The translations under genes were made by a program, and so were the position numbers. Shown here piece after piece: positions 1 through 13,172 of a stretch of DNA of 64,000 nucleotides. The stretch is from Pseudeuparius sepicola (taxonomy: Eukaryota; Arthropoda; Insecta; Coleoptera; Anthribidae), in contig OY987301.1 of assembly GCA_963920635.1 (NCBI GenBank), positions 13,050,501-13,114,500 on the forward strand, in the 5' to 3' direction. Position 1 is the stretch's first letter; each line of letters starts with the position of its first letter. Under the pieces are notes generated by a model. That model was not told the origin of the DNA and did not search any database. It was given only the letters and a program-made list of their open reading frames with translations.

Positions 1-671
1 ATATTTCAAGTCATAATTCCCAGGTTCTGTCAAGGCAATTAGGGCATAGGCAATATGCGTGATACAATAACTGTAAAGATATGATAATTTTGACAGAGTT
101 GCATAGGCGACATAGACATATGAAAAAGCAGAAATATCGAATATGCGCATGAGCATGAGTGTTTATTTTCTAGTAGCAAATTTAGGTAGGTACTCGTTTA
201 TTTGCATACGAATGAATAGAGGTGTACCTACCCAAATTCATTTAATTTATCATCTTTGTTTTGTTCATGTATGGTGATTTTTCGAAAAATACCAAAATGT
301 ATAAGCCACTATTTTGTATTTTTTATTTTTTTGATAAAACATGAACAATTCCAATTTGTCATTTAAAACATTTCAGTACTTAGGGATATTGTCACTTAAA
401 TAACTTAACAATTAAGGAAAATGAAGAGTGAAACAATTTTGTTGTTGAAGGCATACATTAAAAATGACAATGAAATATTGATAAAACTTATGTTTTGACT
501 TAAGTTGACACGTGCTTTTATAAATAATTATTTTAATTAAAGAAGCAAGTGAATAAGAACATCAATGTTGTCCAGATAATAACTATTATTGTATGATTAA
601 ATTAATTATAATAATTTATTTTGATATTCGATTGTTTCGATCCTTATGGAACATGATTACATTTAAAGATA
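1..671. other. AT-rich noncoding stretch
   Basis: No open frame, RNA gene or convincing repeat boundary is seen here. The stretch is AT-rich with homopolymer runs and probably belongs to an intron or the 5' flank of the ELOVL gene that starts to be recognisable at 4260. Confidence 0.5.
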
Positions 672-932
672 TTTTTTGTCATACGCTCCCAAAAATAGCT
701 ATTTTACGGACTCATTTAAGTCCGTAAAATGCTTATTTTTCGGCCTAGTCCCTAAATGAATGAATAGCATGACAAAATTATCAAATAAACAAACTTGTTG
801 CTACGATATCAATTTCTAACCCAACTTTTTCGAATATTATGATTTCAAAAATTATGGAAAATTTGCAAATTTAAGTGTTCTGAAGAATTGTAAAAAGCGT
901 ATAACAAAATTTTAGTAGCGTATGACAAAAAA
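672..932. repeat. Small TIR element with internal hairpin
   Basis: A 16 bp sequence at 672-687 (TTTTTTGTCATACGCT) recurs as its exact reverse complement at 917-932, giving a 261 bp unit with inverted ends. Inside, 701-730 is a perfect hairpin with a 12 bp stem and 6 nt loop (stem ATTTTACGGACT). This is MITE-like, but no target-site duplication is clear and no second copy was found in the window. Confidence 0.45.
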
Positions 933-1491
933 TAGTGTTTGTCGCACGAATCTAAATGAGATTTTTAGGATTCATCTGCTATTCCGGACTCGGATAACGC
1001 CTCGTCCGGAAACAGCAATGACTCGTCCTGAAAAACTTCGTTTTAGGTACTTGTAACAAAAATAACTATTTGTTGCACTTCTGCTCGAGCTTCGAATATA
1101 AAAGTCATTACCAGAATGGCACGGTTATAGGGTATGATCGTTCCGTGTGATGGTGTGTTACAAATATAAATTTTGTCGCCTATTGCTTATTATCTAGGGC
1201 CTGCGAACGTTCACTCGAAAACGAAAACAGATTTGATTGTATGTAGTATGTCGTAGCATCTTTATTTTTTAAAGACTTTGACTCCCTTCAAAGCGTTCCT
1301 CCAAGTTTTTTTTTTAAATAAAACTGAATCGCCCTGTATACAAACCATTAAACCTGGGAAATTCAAAAATAAACTCGTAAAAAATTATATATCATAGAAG
1401 AATCTACTACTACACCTATTAATGGATAATGCCCATGTGTCCGTGTAATTTATTAGTACCAACCTACACCAGTTGTCTTAATTAGTAATAT
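933..1491. other. Noncoding stretch
   Basis: Nothing coding is seen. A short imperfect dyad built on TCCGGA lies near 983-1011, and 1020-1200 is mixed unique sequence. Confidence 0.4.
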
Positions 1492-1531
1492 CACAGACCT
1501 ATATAGCTTAGCGAAGCTATATAGGTCTGTG
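1492..1531. repeat. Perfect 40 nt hairpin
   Basis: Two 18 bp arms (CACAGACCTATATAGCTT and its exact complement) flank a 4 nt centre AGCG. A decayed relative occurs at 18503-18536. It is too short for a normal MITE; it could be the fused ends of a palindromic element or a cruciform-forming unit. Confidence 0.75.
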
Positions 1532-1977
1532 GTAATATGCAATTTGAAAATTAAATGATAGATAGCGCAGGTTTTTAATTGATAGTTCTATTGGGGATTT
1601 CATGAAATTATTACTGTGGAAAATCAGAGTTACTTATTAAATATCTACTAAAAATTACGTAACGGGCGAAGGTGGCATATATTAATATTTTTTACGTCCT
1701 ATGGTTCGTCAGGAGTTATTGCTCTTTAATTGCCTACTTTCATTATAAGGCATTGGTCCCTAATTCAATTAGATCAATGTCGTTATGATTTTTTTTATCG
1801 TTATTAATAAATGGTAATCACAAATTTGAATGTGGATATTTGCTACATAGACCTTTTGTCAAATACATTTTGAATAATGACAGGAAATAAATGGAAGACA
1901 AATTAAAAAAAACAACATTGATTAATCTGGCCAAGAAAACAACTTAGTTGTTCAACATTTTCCTGTCAATTTATCTA
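1532..1977. other. Noncoding stretch
   Basis: AT-rich sequence without open frames or recognisable repeats, between the hairpin and the fold-back element. Confidence 0.4.
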
Positions 1978-2857
1978 CAGTGCTATTCATAAAGTTTGCA
2001 CCAAATGGAAAAAAAATGTATTATTATATTTTTTGAAAATCTGTTTTGGGGTATGTTGGTGCATGTTTTGTTTACACTATTGCGCCAAAAGAGGGTCGTG
2101 ACGTCGCAGGCCATGCCTGTCAAATTTGACATTTAAAATAAAAATTTGGGAAAAATCAGGTTTGCCTTGAAAATATTGGAAAAAGTTATTAAGAAAATGT
2201 GTTTGTATTGCATTACTGTGTCCATATGCAAATTTTCAGAAGGACATCACGATGTTCGTTTTTTCTTAATTATTTCTCTTCAAATCGGTACTCAATATTT
2301 TTTTCCAAATAACAGAAGAAACTTATTTAGTGGTTGCTCTCTTACTAAATCATGACAATACAAATAAATTTCAATGCAAAGTTAAGGAAAAACGAGATTT
2401 ATTAAAATCGCTATTGTGTAAGAACGCCAATCTTGGTGCAAAGACTCTTTCATTTTAAGATAAGTTTATTCCCTGGGTCAGTGTTGTAATATTTTTAAAT
2501 AAAATACATCCATATTTTGAAATTCACTGAAACAAAATTATTCAGTTTTAATTCCAGAAATGTCAAGTAAGAAACACGAACATCGTGATATCCTTCTGAA
2601 AATTTGCATATGGGCACAGTAATGCAATACAAACACATTTTCTTAATAACTTTTTCCGATATTTTCAAGGCAAACCTGATTTTCCCAATTTTTTATTTTA
2701 AATGTCAAATTTGACAGGCAGGGGCTGTGACGTCACGACCCTCTTTAGGCGCAATAGCGTAAACAAAACATGCACCAACATATCCCAAAAACAGATTTTC
2801 AAAAAATAGAATAATACAAATTTTTCCCTTTTGGTGCAAACTTTATGAATAGCACTG
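1978..2857. mobile_element. Fold-back MITE, TA-flanked, 880 bp
   Basis: The outer ~300 bp on each side are inverted copies of each other (about 1978-2265 against 2560-2857, roughly 90% alike by eye). The ends read CAGTGCTATTCATAAAG and its complement, and each is flanked by TA (1976-1977 and 2858-2859). TA duplication plus CAGTG termini match the Tc1/mariner superfamily. There is no transposase frame, so it is non-autonomous. The short open frame at 2146-2355 lies in an arm and is an artefact. Confidence 0.85.
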
Positions 2858-2859
2858 TA

Positions 2860-4259
2860 TATGGCTCGGCTCGACTGATTCTATCAAGTAATCTATAAAT
2901 TACATTAACTAGCTGTAATCAACGAAGTTCTAAAACGGTGCAAAATTACATCTTGTGAAGTGCCGTATCTACTTCCTATTAACTTTTTTACTCATTTCAA
3001 TCCTCACTAACAATAATTCATAAGAATTACCTAGATGCTGAAATTCCAAAAACTGCAAAAATAGCTTTGATCAAAATTTAAACTTAATTGTAAGCTACGA
3101 TAATATATGTATTATGGAACTTACGTGTGCAATAATAAAAATGTAAGGGATAAGTTGAGTTGCCCAATATGAAACTGAATAGAACTGAAATTAGGACACT
3201 CCATTTTCCTCTAAATTTCTGGGTTAAAATATGTCAAGTGAAAATAATTAAATATTCCTGAAGTGTCTTTAAATTTTATATGCGTATGGCCCAACGCGTC
3301 TCTCTATGATTGTTTTTATGTCACACGTGCAAGAATGCGAATTGCAAGTAACTGTGCAAATCATATGGAATAAAAACCGACTTTTAAGCGCAATCAAATT
3401 TTGTTCCATTTGCTTTTTTGAAAGTAACTAAAGTTTTATCGAGGCTACGCACTTTGCTTGCGTAGTTAGGTTGGTACCTACTTCTGAATATTTTAGATGC
3501 TGTTGAAAAAATCAATATAATATAGGTGCCTGCTTATTGATATTTTTTAAATAAATCAATCCCACGCTTGGTTTCATTATTTGTATCAAGAAGTACAATA
3601 TTCCTGGGAATGCTTCAAATAAATATTTCAGTAGTACCTAATGTATCAATTTTATAACAGCTCTGGAGCTATTTTTGATACATGAGTCTTGCCTGTTACT
3701 TAAAACTTATAACGTTAAAAATAACTATGGCCTCCAAAACAAAATCTTTGAAAATTTTTACTTCTTAAAATTTACATACACAAAGGAACACATAGACTGT
3801 CAGAACCATTGTTAAAATTTCCGTACGGTACAGCAAATATTTTGCATACAATTTTATGTAAAAACTAATAACTAAATTAAAATACCTGTACCTCAACTTG
3901 GTATCGAGCCCTAAGAATTGTAATAAGGCATTACAATTATTTATCTGTTTCACTTTTTTTCGCTCCAAAATTAAACTTTGAACGTTGGTGATATTGATAA
4001 TATTAATGATATTATTTACTACCTTTCTCAGAGACAAAAATAAGCGAATTCATAATAAGGAATTATAATGTCGATGGTTGAACAGAATTAAATTAAAGTC
4101 TGTTTTGCTTCAAAATGACCAAATACATATATCCCATTAGAAATAACGATGATATTTGTTATCAAAGTTATTACATGATTTTTTTACGAAATCGTCGAAT
4201 TCTCTCGAATTTAGAGGACTTTTGTAACATCTATAATTTTGCGTTTTTTTCTTTTGCAG
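2860..4259. other. Noncoding, probably ELOVL 5' intron
   Basis: AT-rich sequence ending in a pyrimidine tract and CAG acceptor (CTTTTGCAG, ends 4259) for the first recognisable ELOVL exon. No initiator exon was identified in 1-4259; it should encode only about 15-25 residues and end in a single G of a split Asp codon, and could lie upstream of the window. Confidence 0.5.
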
Positions 4260-7200
4260 ATCCTAGAGTACAAGATTGGCCAATGATGTCTAGTCCACTA
4301 CCAACGCTCCTGATATGTGTATTTTACGCGTATTTCTCCAAAGTGATAGGGCCAGGATTAATGGAAAACAGAAAACCCTTCAAACTGAAAAACGTCCTCA
4401 TCTTTTATAATCTTTTCCAGACGTGCTTTAGTTCTTGGATATTCTATGAAGTAAGTATTTATGTTTCCCTTGTAATCATTTTTTAAAAACATTTTACTTA
4501 TTTTGATAAGTTGCACACTGTCTTTTAAGTTGGCTTTGCCTGATAGAAATTCAATTTCCTCGTTTAGATGAAATCGGTGGACCATATTAAGTTGATTTTA
4601 TTGCTCATTTTGATTTAATTTGATTAAAAATTAGATAACTTTTACTTGCAAATTGCCTTAATGCCTTATTACAACTTTCACTAATTTGTTATAATTTACA
4701 TTTATATATTATTTTTAAGATCTGTCAAATTTTAAGTATCTGCGCATCTCCTATTCATACTAAGTATGTTCTTATTGAATATAAAATAACATGATGACGC
4801 GACCAGCCTATATGTGAATTAATTTTTCTTAAATTATTAGTTTATTTACAGAAAATTAACATTAAAATCGTAGAAAAAGTTGATGAGATTTTTAGCATCA
4901 GCCACAGATCAAATAGTCTATTTACTAAAGTTATGTTATACCAAAATAATTATCAATCAACACGATGGTACTGCTATTTTTCTCATCAAATCGTACTAAT
5001 ATTTTTTTCCTGAAACCCATAAAAAATAACCAACAATAATAATTTAAATTATTGTAGAAAATAGTCCCTTTATCCTTTTTAATTTCGTTTTTTTCTCAGT
5101 ACCTCATGAGTGGCTGGTGGGGAAACTACAGCTTTAGATGCCAACCAGTGGATTATTCTAACAATCCATTAGCTTTAAGGGTAAGATAAGTATTTAATTT
5201 ATTCATACTTATGCATTATAATGACAGGAGAAAAATTGTTATTATTGATTTTACAACAAAGAGCCATTATAAAAAATGCTGCTTATCAAGAAAATAAGAA
5301 GTCAGGTGGAGAGGTTGAAGCACAACTATTATTTTAAACAAAATGTTTATTATAAAAAATAAAGCCTCGATACAAAATTTTTAATCTGAAACTTGAATTT
5401 TATATTTTAATTTTTTTCCTTGAAAATAGATGGAGAAATGTGTGGAGGTTGGAGGAGCATATGTGGAATAATTTTTTTGACAGTCGTACAAATTGTTGCA
5501 AATCATTTGTATTATTTGTTTAACAAAAAGACTGATTTCCATTTTAGGTTTTTCATTGATTAACCTAAAAAAATAATATATAAAATTCAGGTTTCAAATT
5601 TTGTATTCTTTATTTTGGATCATAAGCAACTTTCTTTATAAACATTTTGTCTAAAATACTAAATAATGGTACTGCTCTCTTGAAATATTTTCATATTTTT
5701 CTTAATTTATTAACACTCTGTACATCTGATCTAAAATTTTTATATCATGGTAGTCTAATATTCTTGACAAGCAGAATTGTTTTTATAAAGAATGATTTTT
5801 CGTCGAAAAAACCAATAATAAAAAAGTTTCTCCTCCTGTCAACTCCATCCGTGGGCACATTGTATAATGTTATACAGTGTCCTCCAAAAAGTTAGCAACA
5901 TAGGGGGACAATTTTTAATTACATATAAATATATGATTTATTTTGAAATTCAACTTTGGGTTTTGCTTTAAAAAAGATGAAAAATGATTCGCTCAAACGT
6001 AGTCACGTGACTTTAAAAAACGAAATCGCTGAAATTGATTTGTTTAAATTTCAAAAAGTTTTACTTGAAGTTTTAGCTAAGTTTGCCAAACTTCAAGGCT
6101 CTATTCAAACTGGTTTTTTGTCATTTTTTAATAATTTTGAACTTTCTGAAAAAAAAAATTAATTGCATTAAAACTATTTTATACTATATCATTCTAGTTA
6201 CTTTTTATTGCTAAATATCGACATTAAGTAAAGGAATAATTATATCCTTTATTAAATGATATTGATAAGAATACTTGTGTGTTTTCCAAAAGAAAATTAT
6301 ATTAACGTTTTAAAACTCTGTTGTTTGTTGGAAAGTTGAGCATTTAGGGCATACATTTATTTACTTTAAATTTTCCGGTCCAAAATCCATGCCAAAATAA
6401 TAATAAATTAAAATATCATCAAACTATTTCATGCGCCTAACCAAAATTCACTACTTTTTATGGTTAAAATAAAATACAATAATTAAGGTGGAAGGTAAAT
6501 TGTCCTGAATTTTGGTTAGATATGTGAAACAGTTTGATGATATTTCAACTCAGTGTTTCTCCCTACATTTCAATATTTATATCTCTTTCTTATGAAAAGT
6601 GTTTAAAATCACATAAAAATAAACCAATTGACATTAATTATAAAATTCCAATCTTCTTGCAGATGGCCAACACGTGTTGGTGGTACTATATTTCTAAATT
6701 TACGGAGTTCTTTGACACTATGTTCTTCATCTTGAGGAAGAAGACCAGCCATGTTTCGACGCTCCACGTCATCCACCATGGCTGTATGCCTTTTTCTGTG
6801 TGGATGGGAATGAAATTTGCTCCCGGTAAGGTTTCAGAATTTTAAAATTTTCTTGTACTTCATTTTCGCTCATTAGTTGGAACATTTTAATGAGGCCTAT
6901 TAATATAGGGTACCTGCACTATATATGTACTAATCTTCCTTTCCAATTTTCAGCACTCATTTTAGATAGTCCAGGTCGTGATCTATTTTATATTCCCAAT
7001 AATTATTTCATTAGCTAGATAAATGGGAAACAGTTTTGATTTAAAATCGGTAAACAATTTTACAAAATAGATTATTATTCTAGAGAAATTTTACAGTTTT
7101 AAGGTGTCTCACATAGGTATAAATCAGCTAAAAATTAGAGGGCATCCTCTTAAATGACTGCATTGTATACCTAGCTTGTAATTATACCACGATATACAGT

Positions 7201-7970
7201 TTTCTGTATACTGTGATTAGACTGGCAATTTTTCAATGTTTCATATGATAGACCATTTCAGAGTTATAATATAATAACCCCTTATTTATATGGGGAAACC
7301 AAAACCATAGTAATTGCCACGGGACTTGATTAATATGTTAACTCTCTTCAATCAATACAGGGGTTCATGAACCTTGATAATATTGTCGCTATGCAAAATA
7401 TTGTATACTACTTTTGTTGATGTTGTATTACTCGATTATTCTACTTGACAGGGAACTCTTAACATAAGTGAAATCATTAAGTATAAGAAGTAGGTTAGAC
7501 ATTGCAGCATTGCAGAATAATAAACAATTTATATCCTAAGTAGATACGTATTTTTCATAAAAACATTCTTTCAGGTGGCCACAGCACGTTCTTTGCACTC
7601 CTCAACACGTTCGTGCACATCGTCATGTATTTCTACTACATGATTTCCGCCATGGGACCAGAGTTCCAGAAATACATTTGGTGGAAGAAATACCTTACCA
7701 GTTTCCAAATGGTAATAAGACTTTCGCGATATAAAAAAAGCGAAAATTTCTAAAGCAAATTTAATCGACTTACAGGTACAATTCGTGGCAATCTTCATGC
7801 ACCAGTTCCAGCTGCTGTTCACCGAGTGCAACTATCCTAAAGGATTTATGGTGTGGATCGCGCTGCACGGAGTCATGTTCTTATTCCTCTTCTCCGACTT
7901 CTACAAAGTGAGCTACACCACTGGCAAAAATGCTGTGCAAAATAACAACGCTGGTGCTTGTATGGTAAGT

Positions 7971-8065
<95 letters not shown>

Positions 8066-10106
8066 CTTCTGTATATGCCAGGGACTCTTTAAAATAAGGG
8101 GACCCCAGCATGTCACAGTCTATCACATAGGAAAAGTGAAGCCTGTAGGGGAAGTTTGTTTTCTGTTGACTCCAAGACCACAAGGGGGCTGATACAAGGT
8201 TTTGTTAGTTATATGTCAGTGTCCAACTGCCATCATGTTTTAGTGACATGCCAGTGCCATAGATTCGAAAGGAGGCAAACTAATTCCCATCATAATTCAC
8301 AATTTTTAAGTTTTCTAACTTATGTGGCCGCCTGTAGTACTCTCAATAATTGCAACCAGATTTTTCCTGTCTCACCTTTAGTAATCCTACAATTCCCATT
8401 ACATGGGCATTACGTATAAGTAGGTAGTGCAAAACAAAAATCATATTTCGAAAATTTAAAATTATTAAGCTGTAGCTTCAGTCAGGTCTTTGTTTAAAGT
8501 TTTTATCTACGACTACAAGTTTATTTTAAGTTTGTGAGGTACCTTGGGAGAGAAATAAAATTACAAAAAATTTATAATGAACACCGACAAAAACTACATG
8601 ATTAGAACTACTAGTCCTAATCTTATTAGTCCATCCCGAAATCTGTGAAAGTTCTTCGGGTAGATACATTCAACAAGGGAAGAAGGTTCAAGTATACATA
8701 TTATAAATGGATTGAGGAACCTGGTAACAAGGTGCAATAGCGACAAATTCTTAAATACGCACAATCGGCACTGACTTACCATACTTATTACTTAAATTCA
8801 TGGAAATAATTGCTGGAAATCAAAATTTCAACTATAAAATAAATTTCTTTCATTTGACAGTTGTCACATTCTGCACTTGTATACACAAGTCTAATTTTTA
8901 GAAATCATGGAAACCATTATTAATTTTTAGTAACAATCAAAGTACCTGTTATATTCATAGATTCTCCAATAAAATGGCATACTTGGAATCACTGAGACCA
9001 GTAGAATGAGGAAAGAATAGGCCTCACTTTGGAAAGTATAATGCTGGGTCCCCTTACTTTAAAGAGTCCCTGGTATAAGCACACCATAACCAGTAGCACA
9101 GAATATAACAGTATAACAACTAGAATCGGCGACCTTTGTTTCAGCAAAATACCTATCGTCCACTGCAGACTTTTAGTCAAACTCGTTCTACATCATGTAG
9201 TATAAAACCGCACAGAACCATATTTAACAAAACAATTCAAGGAAAAACGCTGGAGATAAATAAACTTCAAAATTATCTGATGGCTCTAAAGGGAACGAAA
9301 AGATAATTTGCACAATTAACTGAATTGTTTATACAGCCTTTGGCCACGCAAAGTCCCCTAGATTCATATTGCAACTATAGTTGTCCTCCTTTTGACTTTT
9401 TGCACAAGTGAATTTGAAGTGAAATAAACATAAAGTGATCTGATAGTAAAATTATTTTTTATTGGTAAATGGAACAGTGTACGACCACGTTATCTATAAT
9501 CTAATCCTTGAACGAATTTTTCAATATTTTTCACCACCTTAACCCCAGAAACACTCAAAACCAACACAAATTACATGAAAATCGATGTGCTGCGTAAACA
9601 GATCACTTCATCACTCATCACTGATATCACTCGATATCAGCTGATGTGATCTTAAAGTGATTCGGAATCGATTTGAGATCACTTAAAACTGTAAAAGGAT
9701 GACGGCTAGTGTAGTACAAAAACGGGGCACCATATTCATATATTAAATGTTTGGAAAACTTTCCTTTGTCAGTTTTTGACAAACATACCATATATTAATC
9801 CTAATTTGCATTTGCATATATTTTTGAGGTTTTCTTTCGAAATAAGGAAATAAGAAAAAAGTAGGTACTGTAAAGACAACTAAAATAAATGGATAAAAGC
9901 TTACGTGAATTTCTTTGTTTCAGCCTGTCATGGAAGACGAAAAACTCAACGGGACAATCAAAAAATCGAACAGCAACGGCACACTCAACAACACGTACAT
10001 CCAGAGTGAGCTGTCAGACTCATATAAGGCCTGCTACTCGAACGGTAGCACCAAAGGTTTTGTGAGCCAGTCGGAATTAAAACACGACGGTAAAAAAATC
10101 GACTAG
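4260..10106 (+). CDS. ELOVL very-long-chain fatty-acid elongase (5' incomplete)
   Basis: Coding exons, all with GT-AG borders and matching phases: 4260-4450, 5100-5180, 6663-6825, 7575-7711, 7776-7964, 9924-10106 (stop TAG). Together they give 313 residues, missing only the N-terminus of a usual ~330 residue insect enzyme. ELOVL proteins are ER multi-pass membrane condensing enzymes that join malonyl-CoA to long acyl-CoA, the first step of the chain-elongation cycle. Visible hallmarks are DPRVQDWP near the start, KFTEFFDT, the catalytic histidine box HVIHH in exon 6663-6825, GGHSTFF, NTFVHIVMYFYY and the FMHQFQLL segment. The C-terminus is a polar Asn/Ser-rich tail whose last residues (KHDGKKID) look like a variant dilysine-type ER retrieval signal. 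Introns hold a (TA)n tract and two MITEs. Family assignment is very sure; the exact paralogue (CG31522/CG31523-like or ELOVL4/7-like) is inferred. Confidence 0.95.
7973..8062. repeat. (TA)n microsatellite, about 44 repeats
   Basis: An almost pure TA run in the ELOVL intron, starting 8 bp after the splice donor at 7965. It creates spurious Ile-Tyr frames on both strands, which were ignored. Confidence 0.98.
8078..9073. mobile_element. Non-autonomous TIR transposon, about 1 kb (copy 1)
   Basis: Ends are inverted: CCAGGGACTCTTTAAAATAA at the left and its near-complement at the right, followed inward by GGGGACCC and AGCAT on both sides. A second full-length copy in the same orientation lies at 43069-44102. 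No transposase frame. Target duplication is not clean (flanks TATATG and TATAAG). Superfamily undecided. Confidence 0.85.
9383..9703. mobile_element. MITE with GTCCTCCTTTT ends (copy 1)
   Basis: A 321 bp unit in the last ELOVL intron whose reverse complement recurs at 58399-58738. Termini are GTCCTCCTTTTGAC and an imperfect inverted partner. It contains a dyad around GATCTCAAA/TTTGAGATC with pentameric TCGAA-like filler. Confidence 0.75.
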
Positions 10107-13100
10107 GTGTGTTTGTTCGATGTATTTGTTTTAGTAAATTATTTTCCTGTAGAATATGCCCACATTCGGGTGGCTTTTTCATAACGACGCACAACGAACC
10201 TTGTCAAGAAGCCATCCGAAAGTTCTCTTTATTTCTTCGTATTTTGTTTCTTGTAGATAGCTTAGTTTAAGTTTTGCATTTTCCGAAATTGTGTTTTGTG
10301 CCGGCCTTTTGTTGGAGTTTCACTACTTTTTAAAATTACCACTCAAGGTCATCTATTTTTAATGTGAATGAAGTCTTTTTTGCTTTAAATTTGTGGCTTG
10401 GAGGTTGGAGGGACCATATGAGGTATACATCTCCACTGCTTATTATACAGAATGTTATTTTGTTAATGTTTTTTTATGAACCATTAGTGCCTACAAGATC
10501 TATGCAAAAAGTTTATCATTTTGTAAATATTTTAATTGCCTAGGGTAAGTTTAAAAAATTGGACGCGTTTTTTGAAGTTTTTTTTATTAAATTTCGAAAT
10601 ATTGTTTATAGTATTTTGTTATCACATGCACATTTCAGCATTTTAAATAATTCAAATGTATCATGGGTTGCTCTGACATTTTTGTTTGCCCCAGAATGGC
10701 CCATGATCACGCAGCTTAAAGAATATAGTAACATAGTCCGAAAGCACCTTTATCTTGATCTTGTCAGTCACCTTATTCACCATTATGCTTCAAAAATCGT
10801 TTTACCACATCCAATTCTTAATAAATCAAACTACTAATCATGTTTGTCAAATCTGACAGATAAGGTATAATGGAATTGAGAAAATATAAGAGTTCGCTTA
10901 ACATTGAGTAAAATATGATATATATTTTAATAAGGTACCTACCAATGATCTGTATACCAGAGGCAGGTACCAATGATCTGTATACCAGATCATTGGTACC
11001 TACCTACTTATACATATACCTCAAGTAGCTGTATACAAAATATTTTTTTAGTGTGTAACATTTTCGGAAAAATAAGTCGACAACTTGTGGAATAGGGTGT
11101 TTAGTTTCTTTTTTTCTTAAGAAAAGCCAAGAATCAGACAATTTTGGCATTTTTCTCTAATTAAACTTTGACCAACAAAAACATTTGGTGCACTTTTGGA
11201 ACTTTTTCACTTTAATTAAGTATATAACATCACTTACAGAATTGGAAGATGTCAAATGTCACTTCACGCGCAAAATTTAAATTATGAATGTTTTCGATGA
11301 TTTAGAAATAAAAAAATTCTGCAAAATGCAAAATGAACATTCTGAAAAATATCTCATATCAAAAAATAGCTCAAGACAATAAGAAGGTGCAATGTCACGA
11401 TTTTTACATGTCAAAATGACATTTACCACAATTTCAAACTATCCATATCTCTGTAATTCTCCCAGAAGTCTGCCATTTGCACAAAAAACACGTGAAACTT
11501 ATGTAACCAGCTTTTAGTCATGTCACAACGATAATAATTGATTGACAATCCCAATATAAACAATGGCAATCAAAAGTTTAAAATTTAAAAAATTTGAATG
11601 TAACATTGAATTCAATATACTTATGTATAGGTAAGATATTAAATCACTATTAACTTTCCAGAATTTCCAGTGTACCAAATGATCTGTTTTTAAAAAGACG
11701 TCACCTCTATTAGTATAACTATAGTCAATTTCAAAACGAAAGAACCATTTGGGAGTGGGGGAATTTTAGAAACAATTTCTAAACAGGTGGTGGGAAGTCA
11801 CCGCTGGATCTGTCGGTTTGAAAATTGCATTGTATTTGTCACTATTCATTGAAGCCAAGATCATCTGTCGGACTAGACAATGATTGTTGCTGTCCCCAAC
11901 TCTTTAATACGATAAATGTGCAGAAATTGGTGACTGTTAAGAAAATGCTTGGCTATTTGTACTTTTATATTTTTTATTTTTATATTTTGTTTCATTTGGT
12001 TAGAAACACTATGGTATATCTAATTTTTTTAACAAATTAGATCACAATTCAATTCTGTACAATATTGTATCTTCCCAGAATTCTTCTGTGGTATATATTG
12101 TTTAAGTTGTATACACTTGTATGTTAATATTTGGTTTGTGAATTAGTTGCTTTAATCTCGTTAAATGAGGACACTTTTAGAACCTGTCGAAAATTAAGTT
12201 TTACTTCAATTCGATATTGGTAATTGGTAAGTCTAATTAAGAATCTGAAGCAAATACAATTATTATTACCTATGTGTATTTATAAAACTGATTAATTGTT
12301 GAATCTGTGTCGGCCAATAAATCAGTTTAACATTTTCAAATGTGAGGTGGTATATATATATATATTATAGCTTTACAAATGAGCTTGAAAAAACAGCTCT
12401 CTAAATATACAAGGGATGTCTTGAAGAGGAATGGCTACGAAAAACAAATAGTGCTGTTGATAGTCTTAAATCAAATTGTACATATTTTGTTGCGTAAGTT
12501 TAATAATATTCTTTAGATGATATTTGTATAGTATTTTTGTAAATAAATAGAATTAAAAGTTTTTTGGTATGTTTTATTGCATACTATTATGCACAATAAA
12601 AATACGATAACAAGAATAAAATAAATACTTTACCTTTGGTCTACAAATAATAAAAAGTGAACGAAATACAATACACAATGCTAAAAATTGGCTACCATAG
12701 GGATGAAAAAATAGAGGCCAATAGTTATAAAATCGGCTAACTAGTGCATAGTTAGCCTAAAAATGGGTATTAAAATTTATTATATTATTATATATTAATT
12801 TAGCCTTTTTCCTTTACCATGCCAAAACCACATCTAATTTTATATCAGTCAACGCTAATACTTATATAAGATAGAAAATGCATATGTTTTATGTTACTTG
12901 AATTTATCTAAATAACTGTACCTACCTATCATACTGTTCAAAATTTAAAACTAAATTTTGGTTTTGGTATAGATGGCGATTCTTTACTTTCATAGATTGT
13001 GTGCTGTCAATTTATCACCCATAACTACCATTCTATAAAATATGATACCAATCCTTAAGATCGATTAATAAAGTTATATAAGAAAAACGATAAATTATTC

Positions 13101-13172
13101 TATTATATTTATATAGTATGCATATTCCATATATCAAGCAAACATAAATGAAAGCAATGCCATTTAACATTG
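10107..13172. other. ELOVL 3' UTR and intergenic spacer to the PARP gene
   Basis: The first part should be the ELOVL 3' untranslated region. A candidate poly(A) signal AATAAA lies at 12542-12547, but others occur earlier, so the end is unknown. Open frames at 10559-10837 and 11825-12040 show no family features and are taken as chance. A TATA-rich run lies near 12352-12365. Confidence 0.5.
10934..11005. repeat. Tandem plus inverted 22 bp repeat
   Basis: TACCAATGATCTGTATACCA occurs twice in tandem and is followed by an inverted half (CAGATCATTGGTACC), so the second copy can form a stem-loop. Built on the GGTACCTACC motif that recurs across the window. Confidence 0.7.

Noticed and set aside
7785..8192. 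Open frames with long Ile-Tyr repeats on both strands
   Set aside because: They are read-through of the real ELOVL exon (7776-7964) into the (TA)n intron tract; the donor GTAAGT ends the exon first.
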